From Pseudomonadota bacterium (GTDB lineage: Bacteria; Pseudomonadota; Alphaproteobacteria; Rickettsiales; UBA3002), in the NCBI GenBank assembly GCA_040384265.1, contig JAZKJM010000005.1:177166-241165 (forward strand): DNA of 64,000 nt, written 5' to 3'. Shown piece after piece: positions 48,772 through 58,321 of this stretch. A program made the position numbers and the translations under genes. Each line of letters opens with the position of its first letter. The stretch's first letter is position 1. Below the pieces are notes generated by a model. That model was not told the DNA's origin, searched no databases, and saw nothing but the letters and a program-made list of their open reading frames with translations.

Positions 48772-51648
48772 ATGGGAATGTTTATACCGAGCCTCTCTAC
48801 CACCAGCCGCTTGCCCGTGGCAAGCCGCGATGCGGATGCGGCGCATACACTGGCGCAATTGCACGGCGGTCATGGCGCACATCACGCGCTGCTGGCGGCG
48901 GCTGCAGGCAATGCGCCCTATCTCGCGCGGCTGATTGGCAAATATCCCGACCATCTCGCGCGGCTGTTGGAGCACGGGTTCGATGCCGGGTGGCGGGCCT
49001 TAACTGCAACCACGCAGGCGCTCGATGTGGCGCAGCTCGACCAGCCTTCGCTCATGCGCGCGCTGCGCCAGCATAAAGCGCAAGCGGCACTCACCATTGC
49101 GCTGGCCGATATTGCGGCGGCGTGGGACCTTGCCCATGTCACCCGCGCCTTATCCGATTTTGCGGGCGACGCCGTTACCCTCGTCTTGCGCCACCTGCTG
49201 CTGAAAGCGGCGGCGCGTGGCGAGTTCGCCATCACCAACCCCGCCGAGCCGGAAGCGGGCACCGGCATTATCCTGCTTGGCATGGGCAAGCTCGGCGCGT
49301 TCGAGCTGAACTATTCCAGCGATATCGATCTGATCGTGCTGTTCGATAAGGAAACCCTGCCCTACACCGGCGCGCGCAACGCGCAGGTGTTCATGAACAA
49401 GCTGGCGAGCGACCTCACCAGCATCCTGCAGGAGCGCACCTCGGAGGGCTATGTGTTCCGCACCGACCTGCGTTTGCGGCCAGACCCCATGTCTACCCCG
49501 CTTGCCGTCACCACCGCCGCGGCGCTGAGCTATTATGAAACCGTCGGCCAGAACTGGGAACGCGCGGCGATGATTAAAGCGCGCCCGATCGCGGGCGACA
49601 TGCTCGCCGCTGCGGGCTATATGCGCGAGCTGGTGCCGTTCATCTGGCGCAAAACGCTCGATTTCGCCACCATCGCGGATATTCACTCCATCAAACGCCA
49701 GATGAATGTGAAGGGCGGCACCGACATTACCCTGCCCGGCCACAACATCAAAACCGGCGTCGGCGGCATCCGCGAAATCGAGTTTTTCGTGCAGACGCAG
49801 CAGCTGGTCTGGGGCGGCCGCATTCCGGAATTGCGCGTGCCGGCGACACTTGCCGGGCTCAACGCCCTCACCGATTATGAGCTGGTGCAGCCCGAAGTGC
49901 GCGATGCGCTCACCGCCTCCTACCGCTGGCTGCGCACGGTGGAACACCGTTTGCAAATGCGCAACGACGAGCAAACCCACCTCATCCCCACGACGGATGA
50001 GGGCATCCGTGAAGTCAGTATGTTCTGTGGCTATGACAGCACGGCGGATTTCACCAGCGAGTGCCTTGCCACCTTGCAGCAGGTGCACGCGATTTACACC
50101 GATTCGATGATTGATTCCGCACCGCTCGCAGTCGATGGCAACCTGATGTTCACCGGGGTGGAGGCCGACCCCGACACGCTCGCCACCCTGAAGCGCATGG
50201 GCTACGATGAGGGCCAGCGCATTTCGGATATTATTCAGGGCTGGCATCGCGGCCACCGGCGCTCCACCCGCAGCAAGCGCTCGCGGCAGGTGCTGACCGA
50301 GCTGATCCCGGCGCTGCTGACGGCGCTCGCCAAAACCGCAAACCCGGATGCCGCGTTTTTCAATTTCGATGATTTCATCGACCGCCTGCCATCGGGCGCG
50401 CAGATTTTCTCGCTGTTTCTCTCACGCCCGGAAATGCTCACGCTGCTTGCGGATATTCTCGGCTCCACCCCGGCACTTGGCGACACGCTCAGCAACAACC
50501 CCTCACTGTTCGATGGCGTGCTGGAGGCCGATTTCTTCCTCGGCCTTCCCTCGAAGGAGGAGCTGGAGAACCTCGTTGTCGAGCGGCTGCGCTATGCCCA
50601 TGCGTTCGAGCAGAAAATGCTCTATCTGCGCACCTTCAATAACGAGAAACGCTTCCAGGCAGGTGTGCATTTGCTCAAGCATCTGGCCAACCCCAAGCGC
50701 GTCGGCGCGTTCCTGTCGGATATCGCCGAGATCATCCTGCAATGCACGATGCGCGAGGTCTGGGCGGAATATGCGCTGAACAATTTCACCATCCATGATG
50801 TGCCCTTTGCGGTGCTTGGCATGGGCAAGCTGGGCGGCCGCGAGATGACGTTTGGCTCCGACCTCGACATCGTGCTGCTGTATGACGGCAGCGACGACGC
50901 CGCGCTTGAAACGCGCACCCACCTCACCCGCATCAGCCAGCGGTTTGTCAGCGCGCTCACCCTGCTCACCCGCGAGGGGCGGCTGTATGAGGTGGATACG
51001 CGCCTGCGCCCGGGCGGCACGGATGGCCCGCTGGCCGTTAATCTCGCCGCGTTTGATGCCTATTTCAGCAATAGCGCCTGGACCTATGAACACATGGCTC
51101 TTACCCGCGCCCGGGTGGTTGCCACCAACCAGCCCGCCTTCGCCATGCGGGTGGAACAGGTGGTCGCCCGGCATGTGCTGAAGCCGCGCGATGCGACGGT
51201 GCTGCTGAAAGATGTCACCGACATGCGCGCGCGCCTTGCCGCGCAATTTCCCACCCAGAACCCGTGGGCACTCAAGCACGCGCGCGGCGGTATGGTGGAT
51301 ATTGATTTCATCGCCCAATATCTGGTGCTGCGTTATGGTTCGGATCATCCGACCCTATGGCACCGCAACGCCCGCGCCGTGTTCGAGGCCGCGCAGAGCA
51401 ATGGCATCCTGCCCACCGCCATCACCGCGCCGCTGATCGAAGCCAAGAAATTCCTCTCCGACCTGATGAGCCTGCTGCGCCTTTCCGCCCCCGGCGGCCT
51501 CATTACGGATGACGCGCCACTCGGCCTCAAGCGCCTGCTCATCGCCGGCATGCGCGTGCATGATTTCGACACCCTCAAAGCAAAAACACTGGCGCTGGAG
51601 GCGAATGTGACTGAAATTTTCCAGGCGATGGAGCTGGGGGAGTTATAA
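48772..51648 (+). CDS. glnE: Bifunctional glutamine synthetase adenylyltransferase
   Basis: 958 residues, full length. Two nucleotidyltransferase domains: GMGKLGAFELNYSSDIDLI (about 165-185, deadenylylation) and GMGKLGGREMTFGSDLDIV (about 684-702, adenylylation), each with the G-S-D/x-D-x-D motif. It adjusts GlnA activity to nitrogen supply with PII. ATGs at 48772 and 48778 are both usable. Confidence 0.97.
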   Translation: MGMFIPSLSTTSRLPVASRDADAAHTLAQLHGGHGAHHALLAAAAGNAPYLARLIGKYPDHLARLLEHGFDAGWRALTATTQALDVAQLDQPSLMRALRQHKAQAALTIALADIAAAWDLAHVTRALSDFAGDAVTLVLRHLLLKAAARGEFAITNPAEPEAGTGIILLGMGKLGAFELNYSSDIDLIVLFDKETLPYTGARNAQVFMNKLASDLTSILQERTSEGYVFRTDLRLRPDPMSTPLAVTTAAALSYYETVGQNWERAAMIKARPIAGDMLAAAGYMRELVPFIWRKTLDFATIADIHSIKRQMNVKGGTDITLPGHNIKTGVGGIREIEFFVQTQQLVWGGRIPELRVPATLAGLNALTDYELVQPEVRDALTASYRWLRTVEHRLQMRNDEQTHLIPTTDEGIREVSMFCGYDSTADFTSECLATLQQVHAIYTDSMIDSAPLAVDGNLMFTGVEADPDTLATLKRMGYDEGQRISDIIQGWHRGHRRSTRSKRSRQVLTELIPALLTALAKTANPDAAFFNFDDFIDRLPSGAQIFSLFLSRPEMLTLLADILGSTPALGDTLSNNPSLFDGVLEADFFLGLPSKEELENLVVERLRYAHAFEQKMLYLRTFNNEKRFQAGVHLLKHLANPKRVGAFLSDIAEIILQCTMREVWAEYALNNFTIHDVPFAVLGMGKLGGREMTFGSDLDIVLLYDGSDDAALETRTHLTRISQRFVSALTLLTREGRLYEVDTRLRPGGTDGPLAVNLAAFDAYFSNSAWTYEHMALTRARVVATNQPAFAMRVEQVVARHVLKPRDATVLLKDVTDMRARLAAQFPTQNPWALKHARGGMVDIDFIAQYLVLRYGSDHPTLWHRNARAVFEAAQSNGILPTAITAPLIEAKKFLSDLMSLLRLSAPGGLITDDAPLGLKRLLIAGMRVHDFDTLKAKTLALEANVTEIFQAMELGEL

Positions 51649-51654
51649 ACATTC

Positions 51655-51672
51655 CGTCATTGCGAGCGAAGC
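51655..51672. repeat. Palindromic repeat family 1, half copy c
   Basis: CGTCATTGCGAGCGAAGC alone, immediately after glnE, without the second arm. Confidence 0.7.
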
Positions 51673-51731
51673 ACTTGCACCCACCACCATCCGCGCCTAA
51701 GTAAACACCACATCACCCACGGAGAACGCGC

Positions 51732-52202
51732 ATGACCACCACCCCCGCCGAAGGCACCACCGCCCCTGTTTGCAGCCTTGTTCTCACCGGCGGCAGCACG
51801 GCGGATCTGGCGAGCTATCGCGGTAAGAAAAACGTCGTTCTTTATTTCTACCCGAAGGATGACACCTCCGGCTGCACCGCCGAAGCGAAGGATTTCGCGG
51901 AGCTGCTGCCGCAGTTCGATAAAGCGGATACCGTCATCATCGGCATCTCGAAAGACCCGATGAAAAGCCACGACACATTCAAAGCAAAATATGAGCTGCC
52001 CTTCGCGCTTGCCAGCGACGATAGCGGCATCGCCGAAGCTTTCGGCGTCTGGGCGGAGAAAAGCATGTATGGCAAAAAATACATGGGCATCGTGCGCAGC
52101 ACGTTTCTGATCGATAAAAAAGGCAGCGTCGCCAAAGCATGGCCCAAAGTCAGCGTCCCCGGCCATGCCGCGGAGGTGCTGAAGGCTGCGCAGGGGCTTT
52201 AG
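51732..52202 (+). CDS. bcp: Peroxiredoxin, Bcp/PrxQ type
   Basis: 156 residues, thioredoxin fold. Peroxidatic cysteine in DDTSGCTAEAKDF at about 47-48. The resolving cysteine usually found five residues later is replaced by lysine, so it should act as a 1-Cys enzyme needing an external thiol. A second cysteine near the N-terminus (APVCSLV) is unlikely to serve. It reduces peroxides. Preceded by ACGGAG. Confidence 0.95.
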   Translation: MTTTPAEGTTAPVCSLVLTGGSTADLASYRGKKNVVLYFYPKDDTSGCTAEAKDFAELLPQFDKADTVIIGISKDPMKSHDTFKAKYELPFALASDDSGIAEAFGVWAEKSMYGKKYMGIVRSTFLIDKKGSVAKAWPKVSVPGHAAEVLKAAQGL

Positions 52203-52226
52203 TTCAGGCAATCGGCCTTAGCGGGA

Positions 52227-53129
52227 TTATCGCGCCTTACCCTTGTCCGCCATCTTTTCTACGGGCGGCGTCAGGCCTGCTACGGGCTCTGGCGCGCCGG
52301 CGAGCAGATCATTGAGGGCCGGGAATTTTTTGACGGTCTCTTCTGTCGATGCGCCCTTGCCCGCCACAAAATCCATTGCATTTTTTAACACGTCTTTATC
52401 GAAACCGTAGTTCGACGTCAGATGTGCTTGCTTCGGCGCTGGTGCAGGCGTTGCACGGCTTGCCACATCGGCTTCGATTTCTGCGGCAAACTTGCCCAGA
52501 CCGGCCGCTTTCAACCGGGTGGCGGCATCGCTCAGCACTGCATCCGCTTTTGCTTTTAAGGCAACGACGCTTTGTGCGCCGGGGCGCTCTCCGGGGCCGT
52601 AGGATTCACCCACTATATTTTTGCTTACCCCCGCCGCTTCCACTGCAAGTTCCTGCGCTGCCATCAGGAACGCTGGATCACCTTTGAGTGCTGGGGCCGG
52701 TGTAAATGCGGGCGCTTTGCCCTCCAGCGCGTTGTTGAGAAAATCATGAGCGCGTTTGCCCGACTGGGCGGCGAGCAGAGCCTGTGTCACCTCCGTCGAC
52801 ACCATGCCGAGGTTGGTAAAAATCTGGCCCAGCCGCGGCACGCCATCAGGCACACCTTTCTGGCTTGCCACGATCTTACCCGCGGCCGCCTCATGCTCCG
52901 GCGTGACGCCGTTTAATGTTTTGATGGCTTTCCAGCTCGCATCATCTTCCAACGCGGCAAGGTTTTTTTTATCACTGAAATATGCTTTCGCCCCATCCAC
53001 ACCAAGCGCGAGCCCTAACGCGCTTGCGCGCTCCTGCACTTTTAACGCGGCGTTATAATCTGCATCCTTAACGGCACCGGCAGCCCGTGCAAGGTCACCA
53101 ATCGGTTTAGTCAGGTCATTCACGGCCAT
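52227..53129 (-). CDS. Hypothetical alanine-rich protein
   Basis: 300 residues, unrecognised. Almost entirely helical and alanine-rich, no signal peptide or membrane segment, with a proline-rich stretch near residue 140 (PAFTPAPALKG) and a basic tail. I chose the ATG at 53129, with GGAGA 6 nt upstream, over one at 53141. About 200 bp of partly AT-rich sequence lies upstream. Confidence 0.65.
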   Translation of the reverse strand: MAVNDLTKPIGDLARAAGAVKDADYNAALKVQERASALGLALGVDGAKAYFSDKKNLAALEDDASWKAIKTLNGVTPEHEAAAGKIVASQKGVPDGVPRLGQIFTNLGMVSTEVTQALLAAQSGKRAHDFLNNALEGKAPAFTPAPALKGDPAFLMAAQELAVEAAGVSKNIVGESYGPGERPGAQSVVALKAKADAVLSDAATRLKAAGLGKFAAEIEADVASRATPAPAPKQAHLTSNYGFDKDVLKNAMDFVAGKGASTEETVKKFPALNDLLAGAPEPVAGLTPPVEKMADKGKAR

Positions 53130-53326
53130 CGCGTTCTCCATCGTAATCGCATGTCAATTAGGCGGATCATAACGCAGGGATGATTAAAAATTAATTAATT
53201 TTTATGCATTTTTGCATATTTCCGGCCCGGCCCGCCGCATTCTATCCACACCCCTGCTTTTCCCGACCGCGGCTATTGTCAAATCGCGCGTAGGAATTTA
53301 CAGCTTGGATTAAAGAGGGGTCGATC

Positions 53327-54595
53327 ATGAAAATCTGTGTTCTCGGTGCGGGGGTGCTTGGGGTGACAAGTGCCTATGAGCTTGCGCGCAGCGGGCACGA
53401 AGTGACCGTGATTGAGCGTCAGCCGGAACCTGCGCGCGAATGTTCCTTCGCCAATGGCGGCCAGCTTTCCTATTCGCACGCGGAACCATGGGCCAACCCA
53501 CGCGTTTTCCCGAAACTTTTCAAATGGATGTGGCAGGATGATGCACCGCTGGTGCTGCGCCCTTCGCTCGACCCGCATATGATGCGCTGGGGCGCGCTGT
53601 TCCTGCTGAACTGCCTGCCCGCCCGCGCCCGCGCCAATACCGAAACCATGATGCGCCTGGGCCTCTACAGCAAACTGAAAATGGCCGAGCTGATGGCCGA
53701 TACCAAGGTGGAGTTCAACCATCTGGGCCGCGGCATCCTGCATGTGTTTTCGGATGAAAAAGCCTTCGAAGGCGCCAAACGGCAGGCGGAGTTCCAGCAC
53801 ACGCTGGGCTGCGAAGAAGTGCCCCTCACCGTTGCGCAATGTTTCGCGCTGGAGCCAGCGCTGGCCAACACCACCAAAAAGCTGCTGGGCGGCATGCATG
53901 CGCCGATCGATGAATCCGGCGATATTCACTGGTTCACCCGTAACCTCGCCGATTATTGCGCGCAGCGTTATGGCGTCACCTTCCTGTTCAACCAGAAAAT
54001 CTCGCGCCTGCACCAGACGGCGAACGCCATCACCCATGTCGAGATCGAAGGCCAGAGCCGCGATTACCTCTCCGGCTTCGATGCGTATGTGATGGCGCTT
54101 GGCTCGCACAGCGCGCCGCAGCTGCGCAAACTCGGGCTTTATGTGCCGATTTACCCGATGAAGGGCTACAGCATCAGCATGGATGCCAGCGCCGCCTGCC
54201 CGCAGGTCAGCATCACGGATGATGCGGCCAAGCAGGTCTACAGCCTGCTGGGCAACCGCATGCGCGTGGCGGGCACCGCCGAATTCGCGGGCTATAACGA
54301 AGCGGTGCGGCCAGTGCGCGTTGCCCCCCTCATCGCCGGGATGAAGGCGCTGTTCCCGGATGCGCCGCTCGATAACCTGAGCGAGTGGGCCTGCCTGCGC
54401 CCCTCGACGCCCGATGGCCCGCCCATCATCGGCAAAACGCCGATCAGCAACCTGTTCATGAACAGCGGCCATGGCACGCTGGGCTGGACCCAGAGCGCCG
54501 GTTCCGCCCGTTTGCTGGCCGATGTCATCAACGGCAAACCGACCGAAGTGCCGATGAGCGGGCTTGGCATCGAACGCTGTTTGATCCGGATATAA
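53327..54595 (+). CDS. dadA: D-amino acid dehydrogenase
   Basis: 422 residues, FAD/DAO fold. Dinucleotide motif VLGAGVLGVTSAYELARSGHEV, then FANGGQLSYSHAEPWANP (DadA signature), and C-terminal GHGTLGWTQSAGSARLLADV. It oxidises D-alanine and others to the keto acid at the membrane. AGAGGGG precedes the ATG. One base separates its stop from the next start. Confidence 0.95.
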   Translation: MKICVLGAGVLGVTSAYELARSGHEVTVIERQPEPARECSFANGGQLSYSHAEPWANPRVFPKLFKWMWQDDAPLVLRPSLDPHMMRWGALFLLNCLPARARANTETMMRLGLYSKLKMAELMADTKVEFNHLGRGILHVFSDEKAFEGAKRQAEFQHTLGCEEVPLTVAQCFALEPALANTTKKLLGGMHAPIDESGDIHWFTRNLADYCAQRYGVTFLFNQKISRLHQTANAITHVEIEGQSRDYLSGFDAYVMALGSHSAPQLRKLGLYVPIYPMKGYSISMDASAACPQVSITDDAAKQVYSLLGNRMRVAGTAEFAGYNEAVRPVRVAPLIAGMKALFPDAPLDNLSEWACLRPSTPDGPPIIGKTPISNLFMNSGHGTLGWTQSAGSARLLADVINGKPTEVPMSGLGIERCLIRI

Positions 54596-54596
54596 T

Positions 54597-55505
54597 ATGC
54601 AGCCGCGCCGCCATAGCCTGCTTGTTCCCAACACCATCGGCGAGCCGGGAATGCATGAACTCGTGTTTTATGATTGGGGCGATATTAACTCGCAGCGCGT
54701 CGCTGTCTGCGTCCATGGCCTTACCCGCAATGCGCATGATTTCGATGCGCTGGCGCAAGCGCTCGTCGCCAAAGGGCGCCGGGTCTTCACCCTCAACATG
54801 GCCGGGCGCGGCGAAAGCGCCTGGCTGGCAGATCCCGCAGGCTACAACTACGCCAGCTATGTGGCCGATTGCAACGCGGTGATGGACAACTTCCACCTGC
54901 GCGGCGTCGAGTGGATTGGCACCTCGATGGGCGGCCTCATCGGCATGATGATCGCAAGCCAGAGCAACAGCCGTATCCGCCGGCTCATCATGAACGATAT
55001 CGGCGCGTTTCTCAGCAAAGAGGCGCTCACGCGGATTTATGAGTATGTGCGCACCATGCCCAGCCGCTTCGCCGACCGCGGCGAGGCCGACCGCTACCTG
55101 CGCGCCGCCTTCGCGCCATTCAACATCACCGATCCCGCGCTGTGGGAGCAGTTTGTAGACAGCTCGCTCATCACCGGGCCGGATGGCGCGCTGCGCTATG
55201 CCTGCGACCCCGCCATCGCCACCCCACTGCGCGCGGCAACCGAGGATTTTACCAAAATCGATGACATCAACCTCACCCCGATCTGGAATGAGGTGAATGT
55301 GCCCACCTATGTCATCCACGGGGCGGAATCCGACATTCTCACCACCCCCACCCTGCACGCCATGCGCGCCACCAACCAGAACATGCAGACCATCACCATC
55401 CCCGGCGTCGGCCACGCCCCACCGCTGATGAGCGCGGAGCAAATCCGCATTGTCACCGACTGGCTGGATGGGACAACCGCATCCCTGATGGCGGCGAGTT
55501 TTTAG
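54597..55505 (+). CDS. Alpha/beta hydrolase
   Basis: 302 residues. Nucleophile elbow GTSMGG at about 106, oxyanion HGLTRNAHDF, catalytic His in PGVGHAP. Substrate unknown. Co-transcribed with dadA. A long repeat locus follows directly. Confidence 0.88.
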   Translation: MQPRRHSLLVPNTIGEPGMHELVFYDWGDINSQRVAVCVHGLTRNAHDFDALAQALVAKGRRVFTLNMAGRGESAWLADPAGYNYASYVADCNAVMDNFHLRGVEWIGTSMGGLIGMMIASQSNSRIRRLIMNDIGAFLSKEALTRIYEYVRTMPSRFADRGEADRYLRAAFAPFNITDPALWEQFVDSSLITGPDGALRYACDPAIATPLRAATEDFTKIDDINLTPIWNEVNVPTYVIHGAESDILTTPTLHAMRATNQNMQTITIPGVGHAPPLMSAEQIRIVTDWLDGTTASLMAASF

Positions 55506-55539
55506 GAGCTGGGGGCTGGGGGCTGGGGGCTGGAGGCTT
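55505..55539. repeat. Heptamer tandem array GGGGCTG
   Basis: Five tandem units of 7 bp with degenerate ends (three exact GGGGCTG), starting at the stop codon of the hydrolase gene. Confidence 0.85.
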
Positions 55540-55552
55540 TTACCAAAACAGT

Positions 55553-55770
55553 CCCCTCTCCCGCCTGCGGGAGAGGGCTAGGGTGAGGGGCGCGCGAAGC
55601 GCAAGCAAAAACCCGGTGAGGGAAACGCGAGCGGCAGCGAGTCCATACTCCCATACGCAACAGATCGCTAACGCGCCGTCGCCTCGCGGCGACACCCCCT
55701 CACCCAGCTACGGCTAAGCGGCTCACGCCGCCAAGCCTGCGCAACCCTCTCCCGCAAGCGGGAGAGGGGA
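55553..55770. repeat. Palindromic repeat family 5
   Basis: Two arms containing CCCTCTCCCGC-GCGGGAGAGGG hairpins (55554-55579 and 55745-55769) in inverted layout, with GGGTGAGGG and CCCTCACCC facing each other. No gene in the 411-bp gap 55506-55916. Confidence 0.8.
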
Positions 55771-55800
55771 AAGATAGAAGGCGGGCAGCACACTACTACT

Positions 55801-55856
55801 GGTGACTGGTGACTGGTGACTGGTGACTGGTGACTGGTGACTGGTGACTGGTGACC
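55801..55856. repeat. Heptamer tandem array GGTGACT x8
   Basis: Seven exact GGTGACT units and a final GGTGACC. Related to the first array (five of seven bases shared in register). Confidence 0.95.
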
Positions 55857-55916
55857 GCCCGACTGCCTCCAAAAAATCCCCGTGCGTTTTGGGTAAAAAT
55901 CATGTAGATTCAGCCC

Positions 55917-56177
55917 ATGGCCGATGACCTGATATCCGGAAACACCCTGCTGCGCGCTGCCGAGCGCGTGCGCGCCAAACGCGCGGCAGAACAGGCCGGA
56001 GGCGTCGCTGCGCCCATCACTATCACCCAAGTGAAAAGCACCAGCGCGCAGGTGCGCGCCCGCCTCAACTTTATTCCCAACAGCGACACGCTCAGCAGCA
56101 TGATCGACAACGCCCTTGGCGCCCTGTCCCGCGGCGTCCGCTGGGCCCGCGGGTCGATCGTGAATTTGCTGGTGTAA
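55917..56177 (+). CDS. Small hypothetical protein
   Basis: 86 residues, basic and helical ([15 protein letters not shown]), unrecognised. No clear Shine-Dalgarno before the ATG. It sits between two repeat blocks and could be chance, but the composition is protein-like. Confidence 0.45.
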   Translation: MADDLISGNTLLRAAERVRAKRAAEQAGGVAAPITITQVKSTSAQVRARLNFIPNSDTLSSMIDNALGALSRGVRWARGSIVNLLV

Positions 56178-56199
56178 TTGCGCCCGCCTTCATTATAAT

Positions 56200-56290
56200 C
56201 GTCATTGCGAGCGAAGCGCGGCAATCCAGCTTTCAGACTTGCCGGAAGAAGAAAGTAAGGCTGGATTGCCACGCTTCGCTCGCAATGACG
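56200..56290. repeat. Palindromic repeat family 1, copy d
   Basis: 91 bp ending CGCAATGACG, followed by AAAGG and 9 nt later the gcdH ATG. The end of copy a stands in the same relation to mutM. Confidence 0.9.
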
Positions 56291-56304
56291 AAAGGTGTTA
56301 CCTC

Positions 56305-57471
56305 ATGCTCAACGAACTTAACTGGCTCGACCCCCTCGCCCTTGAAGGCGAACTGACTGAGGACGAGCGCCTGGTGCGCGATGCAGCGCGCGGATTTGCG
56401 CGTGACCGTTTGTTTCCCGGTGTGATTGCGGCCAACCGGCACGAAGTTTTTGACCGCGAGATCCTGCGCGAAATGGGTGCGCAAGGGCTGCTTGGCTCCA
56501 CCATTGAGGGCTATGGCTGCGCAGGCGTGAGCCATGTCGCCTATGGCCTCGTCGCCCGCGAGGTGGAATGGGTGGATTCCGGCTACCGCTCGGCGCTGTC
56601 GGTGCAATCCTCGCTGGTCATGCACCCGATCCATGCGTTTGCAGCCGAATCGCAAAAGCAAAAATATTTACCGCGCCTTGCCAGCGGCGAGCTGATCGGC
56701 TGCTTCGGCCTCACCGAACCCGATGCGGGCTCCGACCCCGGCAGCATGAAAACCCGCGCCGTGAAGGTCGATGGCGGCTACCGCATCAACGGCTCGAAAA
56801 CATGGATCACCAACGCACCGATTGCGGATGTGTTTATCATCTGGGCAAAGCTAGATGATGCGATCCGCGGCTTCATCGTCGAGCGGGGGGATGCGGGCAG
56901 CATCGCCACCCCGAAAATCGATGGCAAAATGTCGCTGCGCGCGAGCGTCACCGGCATGGTGATGCTGGATGATGTGTTCGTGCCCGAGGAACGGCTGCTG
57001 GATGTGTCGGGCCTCAAAGGCCCGTTCAGCTGCCTTAACAAGGCGCGCTACGGCATTGCCTGGGGCGTCACCGGCGCGGCGCTGCATTGCATGGAGATCG
57101 CCCGCGACTACACGCTGCAACGCCAGCAATTCGGCAGGCCGCTCGCCGCCACCCAGCTCATCCAGAAAAAACTCGCCGACATGATGACCGAGATCGCGCT
57201 TGCCACCCACGCCGCGCTGCGCGTCGGCCGGTTGATGGATAGCGGTGATTATGCACCGGCAATGATTTCGCTCATCAAGCGCAACAGCTGCGGCAAATCG
57301 CTCGACATCGCCCGCACGGCGCGCGACATGCTCGGCGGCAACGGCATCGCGGATGAATACCATGTCATCCGCCATATGATGAACCTGGAAGCCGTGAACA
57401 CCTACGAAGGCACCCACGACATCCACGCCCTCATCCTCGGGCGCGCCATCACCGGGCTGGCGGCGTTTTAA
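56305..57471 (+). CDS. gcdH: Acyl-CoA dehydrogenase, glutaryl-CoA type
   Basis: 388 residues. FAD-binding [17 protein letters not shown] and [18 protein letters not shown], with the catalytic glutamate in [20 protein letters not shown]. The YEGT ending and [16 protein letters not shown] near residue 95 fit glutaryl-CoA dehydrogenase, which makes crotonyl-CoA in lysine/tryptophan breakdown. Its stop overlaps the hisN start by one base. Confidence 0.9.
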   Translation: MLNELNWLDPLALEGELTEDERLVRDAARGFARDRLFPGVIAANRHEVFDREILREMGAQGLLGSTIEGYGCAGVSHVAYGLVAREVEWVDSGYRSALSVQSSLVMHPIHAFAAESQKQKYLPRLASGELIGCFGLTEPDAGSDPGSMKTRAVKVDGGYRINGSKTWITNAPIADVFIIWAKLDDAIRGFIVERGDAGSIATPKIDGKMSLRASVTGMVMLDDVFVPEERLLDVSGLKGPFSCLNKARYGIAWGVTGAALHCMEIARDYTLQRQQFGRPLAATQLIQKKLADMMTEIALATHAALRVGRLMDSGDYAPAMISLIKRNSCGKSLDIARTARDMLGGNGIADEYHVIRHMMNLEAVNTYEGTHDIHALILGRAITGLAAF

Positions 57472-58310
57472 TGAACGCCGATTTCCTCCCCTTCGCCCAT
57501 AGCCTTGCCGATGCGGCGGGGGCGATTATCCGGCCGTATTTCGGCACGGCGCTTTCGGTGGATGTGAAGGCCGACCATTCCCCCGTCAGCATCGCCGACC
57601 GGGAGGCGGAAGCCGCCATCCGCGCGCTGGTTGCGGCGCGCTTCCCCGAGCACGGCATTTACGGCGAAGAATATGGCCAGCAATCCACCAGCCAGCGCTA
57701 TACTTGGGTGATCGACCCGATCGATGGCACCCGCGCCTTCCTTGCCGGGAAGAAGGAATGGGGCACGCTGATTGCCCTGTGCGAAGACGGCGTGCCGATC
57801 CTTGGCATCCTCGACCAACCCGTCACCGGCGAGCGCTGGGTGGGCATGAGGGATACTCCAAGCACATATACTGTCACCCCGTCGCATGACGGGGTCCACC
57901 TTGAAGCATTCGAGAAAAAAGATGGACCCCGGCATAAAGCCGGGGTGACACATCTGTGCCGCAGCCGCCCCTGCCCGTCGCTTGCGGATGCCGCCCTTTC
58001 CACCACCTCGAAAAACCATTTCACCCCGCCGCAGGCACGCGCCTTCATCGGCCTTGCCGAGGCCTGCGGCGAGGTGATTGCGGATGGGGATTGCTACGCT
58101 TACGGCCTGCTTGCATGCGGCTTGCGCGACCTCGTCGCCGATGCGGGGCTAAAGCCCTACGACATCCTCGCCCTCGCCCCCATCATTCAGGGCGCTGGCG
58201 GCATCATCACCGGCTGGGACGGCGCGGCGATCACCCTCACCCATTATGCAACGGCGCTAGCGGGCGGGAATGCGGCGCTGCATGCCGCGGCCCGCGGAAT
58301 GCTTGCGTAA
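57471..58310 (+). CDS. hisN: Histidinol-phosphatase HisN with in-frame repeat
   Basis: 279 residues, inositol-monophosphatase fold. Metal ligands in GEEYG and WVIDPIDGTRAF, and WDGAAITL near the C-terminus. Residues about 134-160 (TVTPSHDGVHL...GVT) are a family 2 palindromic repeat translated in frame, replacing the loop usually reading GxxTxxNG before the RPCPSLADAALSTTS segment. The frame stays open, so the product may be functional. Confidence 0.9.
   Translation: MNADFLPFAHSLADAAGAIIRPYFGTALSVDVKADHSPVSIADREAEAAIRALVAARFPEHGIYGEEYGQQSTSQRYTWVIDPIDGTRAFLAGKKEWGTLIALCEDGVPILGILDQPVTGERWVGMRDTPSTYTVTPSHDGVHLEAFEKKDGPRHKAGVTHLCRSRPCPSLADAALSTTSKNHFTPPQARAFIGLAEACGEVIADGDCYAYGLLACGLRDLVADAGLKPYDILALAPIIQGAGGIITGWDGAAITLTHYATALAGGNAALHAAARGMLA
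57872..57950. repeat. Palindromic repeat family 2, copy b, inside hisN
   Basis: 79 bp from TGTCACCCCGTCGCATGACG to CCGGGGTGACA, same ends as 45322 and 62879, entirely inside hisN with no stop. Confidence 0.92.
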
Positions 58311-58321
58311 AAACGGGGCAG

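Noticed and set aside
53142-53326. Pho-like site before the unknown gene at 52227
   Set aside because: TGTCA occurs once but without a second half-site at 11 bp.
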